Below, one piece after another: positions 7,110 through 15,134 of a DNA stretch of 64,000 nucleotides. Position 1 is the first letter of the stretch; each line of letters starts with the position of its first letter. This DNA comes from Bacillus_CJ salitolerans (GTDB lineage Bacteria > Bacillota > Bacilli > Bacillales > SA4), in the NCBI RefSeq assembly GCF_042680805.1, contig NZ_JBHUEM010000001.1, positions 124,001-188,000 on the forward strand, written 5' to 3'. Under the pieces are notes generated by a model. It had not been told where the DNA came from and searched no databases. It worked only from the letters and a program-made list of their open reading frames with translations. Both the position numbers and the translations under genes were made by a program.

Positions 7110-8465
7110 TTACTCAACCGTAACAGAAAGCTCTTGTACTAATAACGAAGGTGACCCTACAAATCCGTTCGTTGCCCATGGAGTAAAATCTAAATCACTG
7201 CCTATTTCTGTTATGGAGTTCAATAGTTCATAGAAATTCCCTGCAATCGTCATTTGATTAACAGCTGTTACTATCTTTCCTCCCTTAACATAATACCCAT
7301 TTGCTGCTAGTGAAAAGTCACCAGAGATTTGATTTGCACCAGAATGAAGCCCTGATAGGTCAGTAATGATGATTCCTTCATCGATAGTGGTAACTAGTTC
7401 ATTATATGATTTTGAAGTTGGTTCAATATACAAATTGGAAGGTGATACGGTTATTGAGCTTTTATAAGAGCTTTTATGGGCATGGCCTGTTGACTCTACT
7501 CCGTCTTTAGCTGCTGTTTTTCGATTGTGAAGAAAAGTCGTTAAGACACCATTTGACACTAATTGAAGTGTTTTTGTCGCTACCCCTTCACCGTCAAAAT
7601 TCCTACTTAATAATCCGTTAGGTAGGAATGGGTCATCCACAATGTTTAAAGAGGAAACTCCAATGGTTTCTCCAACCTTCCCCTTTAATCTTGATTGTCC
7701 TTTTTGTGTGTTTTCAGCTGAGAAGACGGGAATAAATGTCTGGATTAGACTCGCTGCTGCATCATGGCGAAGAAGAACGGGATACTTTTTACTCGCTATT
7801 GATTGAGCATTTAGCTGAGACAATGCTTCCTCAACCGCCTGCTTTGCCACTTGTTTTGGATCAATCGAAGAAAAATCCTTTGTCACTTTCACATAACTAC
7901 CTGTTTTGATCTCTTCTCCTTGTTTCACAACAACTGATACATAAAACCCTAAGGAATTTGTCTTATCCTGTAAGAATAAACCTTTGTTATTACTAATAGC
8001 TTTTTCTGCTTCTGAGCTACTCAATATAAAATAATCAGTTGCTTTCACACGCTCATCATATGCATAAATTTCTTTTTCAATTTCAAGCATTACGTTAATT
8101 TTATCTTCTGGTGTTACTCTGCTTAGATTATCAGAATAGAAATTCTCCTCCCGATATTCCTTACTACCTGCAAAGATCTCCTCTTTGTCTTCATCCTCAA
8201 TGATAAGCGAATTCTCTTTTGCATGTTCTAGTAAATAATGAACGGACTCATCATCAAGTTTTTCGGTAAAGGCATATCCCATCTTTCCGTTATAAATTCC
8301 TCGGAACGATATTCCTGCTATTTCAGAGGACTCATATTTATCAATCTCTCCTTTGAATACACCGCAACTGAACTTTTCTTCTCGTTCATAATATAATTCC
8401 ATATCAGTAAAGCCAAGGTCATGTCCTTTTGTAAACAGTCTTTCCTGAAATTGTTGTACGTTCAT
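7110..8465 (-). CDS. TldE/PmbA-type metallopeptidase subunit
   Basis: The protein belongs to the TldD/PmbA family. It lacks the HExxxH zinc motif of the partner encoded directly upstream, so it is the TldE/PmbA-like half of the heterodimer. The frame extends upstream to 8492, but AAGGAGG (minus strand) is correctly spaced only for the ATG at 8465, giving 451 residues starting MNVQQFQERLF. It begins one base after the tldD stop. In other bacteria TldD/TldE degrade unfolded peptides and mature some ribosomal peptides. The C-terminal block SGLHSGANQISGDFSLAANG is typical. No peptide precursor gene is seen nearby. Confidence 0.88.
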   Translation of the reverse strand: MNVQQFQERLFTKGHDLGFTDMELYYEREEKFSCGVFKGEIDKYESSEIAGISFRGIYNGKMGYAFTEKLDDESVHYLLEHAKENSLIIEDEDKEEIFAGSKEYREENFYSDNLSRVTPEDKINVMLEIEKEIYAYDERVKATDYFILSSSEAEKAISNNKGLFLQDKTNSLGFYVSVVVKQGEEIKTGSYVKVTKDFSSIDPKQVAKQAVEEALSQLNAQSIASKKYPVLLRHDAAASLIQTFIPVFSAENTQKGQSRLKGKVGETIGVSSLNIVDDPFLPNGLLSRNFDGEGVATKTLQLVSNGVLTTFLHNRKTAAKDGVESTGHAHKSSYKSSITVSPSNLYIEPTSKSYNELVTTIDEGIIITDLSGLHSGANQISGDFSLAANGYYVKGGKIVTAVNQMTIAGNFYELLNSITEIGSDLDFTPWATNGFVGSPSLLVQELSVTVE

Positions 8466-8466
8466 A

Positions 8467-9858
8467 TTATTCATCCTCCTTGCTTCCACCAACGGTCATT
8501 TCACTCACACGTAGAATTGGTTGACCAACATTAACAGGAATACTACCACTTACAGAACCACACATTCCTGCACCATGTGCTAAATTATTCCCAACCATAT
8601 CAACGAGCTGAAGAGTTTTTGGACCGTTTCCAATTAATGTGGCACCTTTTAGAGGTTTACCTAGCTTACCATTTTTCACTTCGTACGCTTCCATAACAGC
8701 AAAGTTATAGTCACCAGTAGTAGGATTTACTTGTCCCCCACCCATATAACGCGTATATATTCCACTTTCAGTATTGCTAATGATTTCTTCTTTCGTTGAC
8801 GATCCTGATGCAATATATGTATTTGTCATTCGAGAAGTTGGAGCAAATCGGTAGGATTGTCTTCTTCCAGATCCAGTCGATTCTGTACCCATTCGTCTTC
8901 CGTTCAATTTATCAATTAAATAACCTGTCAAAATTCCATTTTCAATGAGTACATTTTTTCTCACCTTTTCACCTTCATCATCAATATTGACAGAGCCCCA
9001 TTCATTTGGAATGGTTCCATCATCAATATAAGTGACAAGATCGGAGGCAACTTTCTCTCCAATTCGATTTGCAAACACAGAATTATCTTTTGCAACAGCA
9101 GTTGCTTCTAATCCGTGTCCACAAGCTTCATGGAAGATAACCCCACCGAACTCATTGTCAATAATAACTGGGAACTTTCCGCTTGGTGCAGGAGCGGCGT
9201 CAAGCATTGTAACTGCAATACGAGCAGCTTCTCCAGCATAGTGCTCCAGCTCCAAATTCTCTAAAAACTCGAAGCCTTTATGGGCACCAGGTCCATAGAA
9301 ACCGTTCTGCATGTCATTGCCTCTACCCGCAATAGCTTGAATAGCTAGTCTGCTTCGAACACGTTGATCTTCAATAAATTTCCCCTCTGAATTTGCAATT
9401 AGGACATTTTGTTCTTCATCAAAGTATCGAACCATGACTTGTTGAATGGAAGCATGATAGTCTTTAGCTATTTCAGCAGCTTTTTTCATAAACTCAACTT
9501 TACGTCGTTTATCTACTTCTCGTGGATTAATCGGAATTTGATGTATATTCTGAAAGGATTCCTTAACTAAAGGCTGAGGAGTAATATAGGTTTCCCCTTT
9601 GACAGCTTGTGCAATGTTTCTAGCAGCCTTTAGTAGGCCCTCCTTTGAACCATCAGTTGTGTACGCATATACACTGTTAAACCCCTTAAAAACTCGAATT
9701 CCTATACCAAAATCACGACCAGACAGGCTCGAATCTACTTTCCCAGCCTGTAAAAGAATATTATTTGTAAAACGGTCTTCTACAAACACTTCTGAGAAAT
9801 CTCCCCCAGTAGACAATGCTACGGCTAAGACCTCCTCAATAACAGCTTTTGAAAGCAT
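8467..9858 (-). CDS. tldD: TldD-type zinc metallopeptidase subunit
   Basis: The zinc motif HEACGH (H243, E244, H248 counted from the chosen start) in GGVIFHEACGHGLEAT is intact. The GSGRRQSYRFAP and GMCGSVSGSIPVNVGQP blocks of the family are present. The frame is open to 9882, but GGGGG lies directly before ATG 9858 (MLSKAVIEEV), which is chosen here. The protein is expected to pair with the next gene's product to form a cylindrical protease with a narrow channel, cutting short unfolded peptides. The two genes are one base apart. Confidence 0.9.
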   Translation of the reverse strand: MLSKAVIEEVLAVALSTGGDFSEVFVEDRFTNNILLQAGKVDSSLSGRDFGIGIRVFKGFNSVYAYTTDGSKEGLLKAARNIAQAVKGETYITPQPLVKESFQNIHQIPINPREVDKRRKVEFMKKAAEIAKDYHASIQQVMVRYFDEEQNVLIANSEGKFIEDQRVRSRLAIQAIAGRGNDMQNGFYGPGAHKGFEFLENLELEHYAGEAARIAVTMLDAAPAPSGKFPVIIDNEFGGVIFHEACGHGLEATAVAKDNSVFANRIGEKVASDLVTYIDDGTIPNEWGSVNIDDEGEKVRKNVLIENGILTGYLIDKLNGRRMGTESTGSGRRQSYRFAPTSRMTNTYIASGSSTKEEIISNTESGIYTRYMGGGQVNPTTGDYNFAVMEAYEVKNGKLGKPLKGATLIGNGPKTLQLVDMVGNNLAHGAGMCGSVSGSIPVNVGQPILRVSEMTVGGSKEDE

Positions 9859-9889
9859 AGTATTTCCCCCTATAGGATGCATATTATTC

Positions 9890-9899
9890 AGAATATTCT
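9890..9899. promoter_or_regulatory. Palindrome AGAATATTCT upstream of tldD
   Basis: The 10-bp palindrome lies about 30 bp upstream of the tldD start, with a half-site AGAATA at 9911-9916. The same palindrome plus a second related site occurs upstream of the secreted M6 protease gene (28158-28185). This may be a shared operator; it is unproven and could be chance in AT-rich DNA. Confidence 0.3.
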
Positions 9900-10035
9900 A
9901 ATGATAACATAGAATACTAGATTATATGTTAAATTGTGAGAATTTACTACAAATTATAGGGAAAATATATCCATCTTTAACGGATGTGGGTTAAACTATA
10001 GATAGTTACTAGTATTTTACTGTGAGGAAACTAAA

Positions 10036-10568
10036 ATGAAATATAGATATTTAGGGGATTCTGGTTTAATGGTTAGTGAATTAAGCCTTGGAAGTTACTT
10101 AACCTTTGGTGATCGGTTAAATGAACGGGAGTCCACGAATCTAGTTCATACAGCATTTGATCATGGGATAAATTTTTTTGATACAGCAAACGTCTACCAA
10201 GATGGTATAGCAGAAATATTCCTAGGAAAAGCTTGTAAGAATCTAGATCGAACAGAACTGGTTATCGGAACCCATTAAGCAGAGCTAAAAATAAGAATAC
10301 AAATAAATTCTTCCATAAACTTTATACAGAGGCTAATATAAAGATCGTGAAGGAATATGAGAAAATAGCAAACAAATGGGGGTTTTCTTTACCTGAGTTA
10401 GCGTTAGCATGGGTATTAGAGAAACCTGGTATTTCAAGTGTCCTAGTTGGGGCTACTTCTATAGAACAACTATTACAAAACATAGCTGCCACAGAAAAAA
10501 ACTTACTACTAGAAATGAAAGAAGAAATGGAGCAGATTTTAGGCAATAGATTTTGTGAACAAGATTAG
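10036..10568 (+). pseudogene. Aldo/keto reductase gene with a large internal deletion
   Basis: The first 80 codons (from ATG 10036) are a normal NADP-dependent aldo/keto reductase N-terminus: YRYLGDSGLMVSELSLGSY and DHGINFFDTANVYQDGIAE with the catalytic Asp and Tyr. The frame ends in TAA at 10276. A second stretch (about 10285-10568) encodes the family's C-terminus, WGFSLPELALAWVLEKPG and SSVLVGATSIEQL, the cofactor-binding end. Together they give about 175 of the usual 310-330 residues. The central barrel with the catalytic Lys and His region is missing. This is a dead gene unless the assembly is wrong. It lies directly upstream of kynA. Confidence 0.85.
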
Positions 10569-10595
10569 TAAGATTCTACAAGGAGGTACGATGAA

Positions 10596-11426
10596 ATGTC
10601 ATCAAAGGAAAAGGATTATGGGTTACATTCAAATTTTGAAAAAGATATGAGCTATGGGGATTACTTGCAGCTTGATAAAATACTTTCAAGTCAGTCCAGG
10701 CTATCTAATCATCATGATGAAATGATGTTTATTATCATTCATCAAGCAAGTGAACTTTGGATGAAGCTTATTCTTCATGAAATGACTGCAGCAAAGGAAT
10801 ACATTGAAAATAACGACTTGGAACCCGCGTTCAAAATGTTATCTAGGGTTTCAAAAATACAGCAGCAGCTCATTCAATCATGGGATATCCTGTCAACACT
10901 GACACCTGCCGAATATATGGAGTTTAGAGATCAGCTTGGAAAATCATCAGGATTTCAATCTTACCAAAACAGGCTAATTGAATTCCTATTAGGTCATAAA
11001 AGAAAAGAAGCATTAAAAGTTTACGAACATAATAAGGAATTACATGAAATTCTCATAAACGCCTTACATAATAAAAGTATTTATGATGCAGCAATTGGAG
11101 CATTGTCGATGAGAGGGTTACCGATAGATAAGGAGTGTCTAGATCGAGATTGGTCTCTTGAATACGTTCCTAACCAAAGTGTAGAGGAGGCTTGGTTAGA
11201 AGTATACCGAGATGTTACAAAATATTGGGATTTATATGAACTAGCGGAAAAGCTAGTAGATATAGAGACTAGGCAGCAACAATGGCGATATAATCATATG
11301 ATGACCGTCGAAAGAATCATAGGGCATAAGCCCGGAACGGGTGGATCTCAAGGTGTGGAATATTTAAAAAGAGTTATTAACCATCGGTTCTTCCCAGAAT
11401 TATGGAGCATTCGGACAAAATTATAA
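10596..11426 (+). CDS. kynA: Tryptophan 2,3-dioxygenase
   Basis: This 276-residue haem enzyme opens the indole ring of tryptophan to N-formylkynurenine, the first step of the kynurenine pathway. Family blocks are intact: the N-terminal YGDYLQLDKILSSQ, the distal-side HHDEMMFIIIHQASELWMKL, FRDQLGKSSGFQSYQNR, and the C-terminal MMTVERIIGHKPGTGGSQGVEYL, which holds the haem-ligand histidine. AAGGAGG precedes ATG 10596. No kynB or kynU is adjacent. A cyclase-family gene that could serve as formamidase lies far away at 53078. A strong terminator follows. Confidence 0.93.
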   Translation: MSSKEKDYGLHSNFEKDMSYGDYLQLDKILSSQSRLSNHHDEMMFIIIHQASELWMKLILHEMTAAKEYIENNDLEPAFKMLSRVSKIQQQLIQSWDILSTLTPAEYMEFRDQLGKSSGFQSYQNRLIEFLLGHKRKEALKVYEHNKELHEILINALHNKSIYDAAIGALSMRGLPIDKECLDRDWSLEYVPNQSVEEAWLEVYRDVTKYWDLYELAEKLVDIETRQQQWRYNHMMTVERIIGHKPGTGGSQGVEYLKRVINHRFFPELWSIRTKL

Positions 11427-11430
11427 TCAT

Positions 11431-11460
11431 AAGGCACCTTCCATAGCTGGAAGGTGCCTT
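11431..11460. terminator. Bidirectional terminator between kynA and the response regulator gene
   Basis: Perfect 12-bp arms AAGGCACCTTCC and GGAAGGTGCCTT enclose a six-base loop between convergent genes. T-rich tracts are short on both sides. Confidence 0.75.
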
Positions 11461-11465
11461 ATTGG

Positions 11466-12119
11466 TTATATAAGTTCTTCTTTATCAGCCTTCAGCGCAG
11501 CTTGAAGGCGATCCTTAACATCTAATTTATGATAAATACTAGAGATATAATTTTTAACAGTTCCCTCTGATAAGAAAAGTCGTTCAGCAATGAGTTTATT
11601 GCTAAGACCATGTGATATACATTCTAGGATTTGAACTTCCCTTTCTGTAAGTCCGTATTTTGTTGCAGGATCTATTGGAATTTGAGTTGATTCAATAGGT
11701 TGGTTTATTTGCTTCATGAGTAGCTTCGCAAGATCATTAGGTAGAAGTGTTCCCCCGCGGAATACGAGTTTAATTCCTGCGATAAGGTCCTTAGGATGTA
11801 TTGCCTTTAATAAGTATCCCTCTGCCCCAATTGAAAGGGCGTCCACTACATGATTTACTTCTTGAAATGTTGTTAAAATTAAAATCTTAATTTCAGGAAA
11901 CTTTCTTTTAATTTGCTTTGTTGCATCAATTCCATTCATAACAGGCATATTTATGTCCATAAGTATGATGTCGGGGCGATTAGTTTCACAAAATGAAATA
12001 GCTTCAACCCCGTTTTGTGAAAGGCCAACGATATTGATCTCGGGGTCCATTCCTAATACAATGGCTAGGCTTTCCCGAATAAGCTCTTGGTCATCTACTA
12101 GTAACAGATTGATAGTCAA
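11466..12119 (-). CDS. NarL/LuxR-type response regulator
   Basis: The 217-residue regulator has a receiver domain (1-120) with acidic D9/D10 and phospho-acceptor D55 in IILMDINMP, followed by a LuxR/GerE HTH (about 150-210: YGLTEREVQILECISHGLSNK, then IAERLFLSEGTVKNYISSIY). TTG 12119 has AAAGGAG seven bases upstream; an ATG nearby belongs to the kinase frame. It overlaps the end of the kinase gene by 29 bp, so the pair is translationally coupled. No transporter or other target gene follows, so the regulon is not obvious. The divergent YhbD-bactofilin operon is a candidate. Confidence 0.9.
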   Translation of the reverse strand: MTINLLLVDDQELIRESLAIVLGMDPEINIVGLSQNGVEAISFCETNRPDIILMDINMPVMNGIDATKQIKRKFPEIKILILTTFQEVNHVVDALSIGAEGYLLKAIHPKDLIAGIKLVFRGGTLLPNDLAKLLMKQINQPIESTQIPIDPATKYGLTEREVQILECISHGLSNKLIAERLFLSEGTVKNYISSIYHKLDVKDRLQAALKADKEELI

Positions 12120-13317
12120 GCATATTCTCCTTTCCGATAACCGGTATTGAGCAAGTCAGGGTAACCCCTTGCTCAGCATGGTTAATTATGGCCAAATTCC
12201 CTTGTAGTTCTTCAAGTCGGTCCCTCATGGACTTTAAACCGAAGCCCATCGAAACATGTTCAATTTTTTCCCCATTGTTTGAAATATTCATGATAAGCTG
12301 ATCTTCTGTAAAGGTAACAGTAATTTCAAACAAAGTCGCATTACCATGCCGTTTGCCGTTTGTTAAAGACTCCTGCAGACATCGTAACATGGTGATCTTT
12401 ATGTTAGGAGGTAAGTCAATTTCAACCCCTTTGATATGAAAGTTAACAGTCGTTCCGGTGTAAGTTTCAAAGCTAGTAGCAATTTGTTTTAATTGCTCAG
12501 TCAAAGATTTTGGATTTTCTGGCGGTGCTATCTGATGGATGCTTTTTCTAATCTCATCTAATCCATTTCTGGAAACAGTTGCAAGCAGTTCAACTTTTTT
12601 CTTAGCCAATTCTGGATTGGTATCAATTAACATCAAGGCAGCATCAAGCCCTACCGTAACAGAGGTAAAATGATGACCAATCGTATCGTGTAGATCACGT
12701 GCTAAGCGGTTTCTTTCTTCATACAATGTGAGCTTTTCAATTTGACTACTATATTGCTCTAAAACTTCATTTTGCTTCTGGATCATTTCAAATTGTTTTA
12801 CATTCTTTTCTAGTAGCTGCTTGGATCTCAGCTGTGATTGAAGGATAACATTTAGACTCACACCAAAACCAAAAAACATAAAGATATCAATATAGGATAA
12901 AAGGAAAAGAACGGGATCATTTAAAGCCGAATAACGTAAGGTAGGCAACAGAACTAAAAAAACTGGAAACGTCCAAATGGCTGTTTTCTTAGTAGATAAG
13001 TAAGCTATCATTAGCGCTGGTAGCAAAAGTAAGTTACTTCCAAGATCCACCCCCTTCATAATATAAAGGTAATAACTGATAGAACCTGTAACGATGCATT
13101 CAACAATTGGGTAGAGAGTCGGATTGTAATAACCAGGGTTCCACATTAATTGTGGTAGAAAGTATGCCAATGAAAGAAGAATAAGGAAATGTCCGTAGGT
13201 GAAGCCAGATAAATTATCAGGGTATACGTAAAAATAAAGAAGCCCGGTTGCAAACCAACAAAATCGAATGAAAAAAATAAACCAATCTGTCCAAACCCAT
13301 TCTCGGCTTTGTTTCAT
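12091..13317 (-). CDS. Membrane sensor histidine kinase (HisKA_3/NarX-DesK class)
   Basis: This 408-residue kinase has about five or six N-terminal membrane helices (residues 12-160), a coiled coil (about 165-195), and the dimerisation/phospho-acceptor helix ERNRLARDLHDTIGHHF with H210. A HATPase domain with NGKRHGNA and GFGLKSMRDRLEELQG glycine motifs follows (about 300-395). With no large extracellular loop it is an intramembrane sensor, as is typical of membrane-stress or lipid-fluidity sensors. It phosphorylates the regulator encoded by the overlapping next gene. Confidence 0.9.
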   Translation of the reverse strand: MKQSREWVWTDWFIFFIRFCWFATGLLYFYVYPDNLSGFTYGHFLILLSLAYFLPQLMWNPGYYNPTLYPIVECIVTGSISYYLYIMKGVDLGSNLLLLPALMIAYLSTKKTAIWTFPVFLVLLPTLRYSALNDPVLFLLSYIDIFMFFGFGVSLNVILQSQLRSKQLLEKNVKQFEMIQKQNEVLEQYSSQIEKLTLYEERNRLARDLHDTIGHHFTSVTVGLDAALMLIDTNPELAKKKVELLATVSRNGLDEIRKSIHQIAPPENPKSLTEQLKQIATSFETYTGTTVNFHIKGVEIDLPPNIKITMLRCLQESLTNGKRHGNATLFEITVTFTEDQLIMNISNNGEKIEHVSMGFGLKSMRDRLEELQGNLAIINHAEQGVTLTCSIPVIGKENMLDYQSVTSR

Positions 13318-13421
13318 ACCTCACTCTCCTTCTCCAAGTGAAATTAACTATATCAATATTACTAAAAAACAAGCAGAAAGGTGTAAAAAAAATAATATTT
13401 AGGAAAAAATATCTAAAGTCA

Positions 13422-13472
13422 TTTACAGTATAACAATGTTATGTTACATTATAAAAACAATGTAACAATGTT
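13422..13472 (+). promoter_or_regulatory. Promoter region with repeated operator-like sequence before the YhbD gene
   Basis: TGTTACATT (13442-13450) and AATGTAACA (13459-13467) form an inverted repeat. TAACAATGTT occurs at 13431-13440 and again at 13463-13472, 32 bp or about three helical turns apart. A TTTACA (13422-13427) could be a -35 box with TACATT 17 bp later. These are likely sites for the MerR-like YhbD protein or for the divergent response regulator. The assignment is inference. Confidence 0.5.
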
Positions 13473-13496
13473 TTGTTTTGAACTGGAGGTGTGTAA

Positions 13497-14129
13497 ATGG
13501 ATGATCATTTAATTTCTAAAAAAGAATTACTAGAACAAACAGGGATTTCTTATGGGCAATTATATAGATGGAAAAGGATGGAGATTATTCCCGAAAGCTG
13601 GTTTATAAAAAAATCAAGCTTTACAGGGCAAGAGACATTTTTCCCTAGAGAAAAAATAGTAGAGAGAGTTAGTAAAATTCTTCAATTAAAGGATGACTAT
13701 TCACTGGAGGATTTAGCAAAGTTCTTTTCTCCAAATCCATCAGAAGTAGAGTTAACTATTGATGAAATGCTCGATTATAAAATTGTTGATGAGAGAACCG
13801 TAGATTATTTCAAATCAATGGGGATAGAACATAGAAAAATCCCATTTAAACAAATGTTATATATGAGCATATGTGAACTTTCAACAAAGAAGTCACTACT
13901 TCCCCTTGAAGAAGTAGTAGAGAAGCTCGAGTTTGTAAGAGATTATTATGATAGTACAGGGAATTTGGCATCTGAATTAATCGGTATCACTATTAATGGT
14001 GAAATTGTATGGATGCTATTACCTCTTCAGACACCTGTTGTTGTTGAAACAAATGCCAACGTGACGGTTCATTTGAATTTACTGGATCACATAAATAATT
14101 TGAAGATATTGCTTTCTAATATACATTAA
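13497..14129 (+). CDS. YhbD family protein (DUF4004), MerR-like HTH regulator
   Basis: The 210-residue protein starts with a MerR-like helix-turn-helix (residues 6-45: SKKELLEQTGISYGQLYRWK), followed by a helical domain that includes DEMLDYKIVDERTVDYFKSM. This matches the YhbD family, which in Bacillus precedes bactofilin-like genes. Here too a bactofilin gene follows, starting 15 bp after the stop. It probably regulates that operon; the repeats upstream of 13497 are candidate sites. GGAGGTG precedes the start. It is divergent from the two-component system. Confidence 0.8.
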   Translation: MDDHLISKKELLEQTGISYGQLYRWKRMEIIPESWFIKKSSFTGQETFFPREKIVERVSKILQLKDDYSLEDLAKFFSPNPSEVELTIDEMLDYKIVDERTVDYFKSMGIEHRKIPFKQMLYMSICELSTKKSLLPLEEVVEKLEFVRDYYDSTGNLASELIGITINGEIVWMLLPLQTPVVVETNANVTVHLNLLDHINNLKILLSNIH

Positions 14130-14144
14130 ATGGGAGATGATGAT

Positions 14145-14933
14145 ATGAAACATGAGACAGTAGCTAACCAGAACCTGAAAATTAATGGCTCGGGAAGTGC
14201 AGGCGGCGGTAAATATGAGGATGTCAAAATAAATGGGAATGGAAAGGTATTTGGTGATATTGAATGTAAATTACTTAAAATTGACGGCTCCGGAAAAATA
14301 GAAGGCAGTGTAAATTCGGAAGTAATCAAAATTAATGGCTCTTGCAGTATAGATGGAAATACTATTGCGAGAGAAATGAAAGTCAATGGAAGCTCAACAT
14401 TAGATGGTAAGGCGATTGTGGATGATTTGACCGTAAATGGTTCTGCAAAATTTTTGAAGGATGTCCAGATAGAAGAATTCTATGTGAATGGAACAAGTAA
14501 AGTTCATGGAAAAGTAACAGGTGGAAATGTACGAGTAAATGGAAGATTAAAGGTATCAGAAAGCTGTGAGGTTGAGAAATTCCGCTCAGATGGCTCGATT
14601 GAAATCAATGGATTATTGAGCGGTGATCATATTGAGCTAAATGTTGGTTTTCACTCGTCTGCACGTGAAATTGGCGGGGAAGTTATTACTGTCAAACAAC
14701 AGCATACAAATGGATTAATTAAGCAAATCATTAATTTCTTTATGCAAAAAAGTGATCTTTTAGAAGCCGATGTAATCGAGGGGGATGAAGTTCGCCTAGA
14801 AGTGACGAAGGCAAAGCTCGTTCGAGGAAAGCACATTGTGATCGGAGATAAATGTGAGATAGATAGAGTAGAATATACAGAAAGTCTTGAAGTTTCTAAG
14901 GGAGCAAAGGTGAAGGAAGAAGTGAAGATTTAG
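14145..14933 (+). CDS. Bactofilin-like polymer-forming cytoskeletal protein (YhbE type)
   Basis: The 262-residue protein (ATG 14145, with GGGAG upstream; the ATG at 14130 overlaps that site) is built of repeats of about 18-20 residues beginning KINGSG, KINGNG, KIDGSG, KVNGSS, TVNGSA. This is the pattern of a right-handed parallel beta-helix that polymerises end to end. A second helical block starts near residue 195. Bactofilins scaffold cell-envelope or motility functions at the membrane; B. subtilis relatives are linked to motility. It is in an operon with yhbD. Where B. subtilis has two short bactofilins, only this longer one is present. Confidence 0.85.
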   Translation: MKHETVANQNLKINGSGSAGGGKYEDVKINGNGKVFGDIECKLLKIDGSGKIEGSVNSEVIKINGSCSIDGNTIAREMKVNGSSTLDGKAIVDDLTVNGSAKFLKDVQIEEFYVNGTSKVHGKVTGGNVRVNGRLKVSESCEVEKFRSDGSIEINGLLSGDHIELNVGFHSSAREIGGEVITVKQQHTNGLIKQIINFFMQKSDLLEADVIEGDEVRLEVTKAKLVRGKHIVIGDKCEIDRVEYTESLEVSKGAKVKEEVKI

Positions 14934-14939
14934 AAGGAA

Positions 14940-15066
14940 AATTGCGTCACATTAAGCCTTGCAAAGCAATGTATCTGAAAGGGTATACGGTGTTTTTTCT
15001 GTTAAGTCGAGTTAGCATGAAAATGGTTGAATTTCTGGCCCTTATCTTGGCTGGCTGGACGCAGAT
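14940..15066 (-). repeat. Decayed copy of the type A intergenic repeat
   Basis: Read on the minus strand the segment keeps scattered landmarks of the family in order: GCGTCCAGCC…CCAAGAT near its start, CATTTTCATGCTAACTCGA in the middle, and ATTGCTTTGCAAGGCTTAA with GTGACGC near its end. The hairpin sections have lost their pairing. It resembles the copies at 38111 and 42948 but is shorter and much diverged. Confidence 0.45.
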
Positions 15067-15106
15067 AACCAATAATAATTAATAATCGTCTAAATTATAG
15101 TAATTG

Positions 15107-15134
15107 AATCGACAAGTGTAGACACTTGTCGATT
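15107..15134. terminator. Hairpin between the bactofilin and amidase genes
   Basis: Perfect 12-bp arms AATCGACAAGTG and CACTTGTCGATT enclose a four-base loop between convergent genes. T-tracts are modest. The amidase stop codon overlaps the arm. Confidence 0.7.

Noticed and set aside
7110..9858. RiPP maturation locus around the TldD/TldE pair
   Set aside because: No small precursor-like gene, modification enzyme or exporter lies next to the pair; it fits the general peptidase role.
10036..10278. Recoding or read-through in the aldo/keto reductase
   Set aside because: The stop is TAA, not TGA, and the middle of the protein is missing, so read-through cannot restore it.
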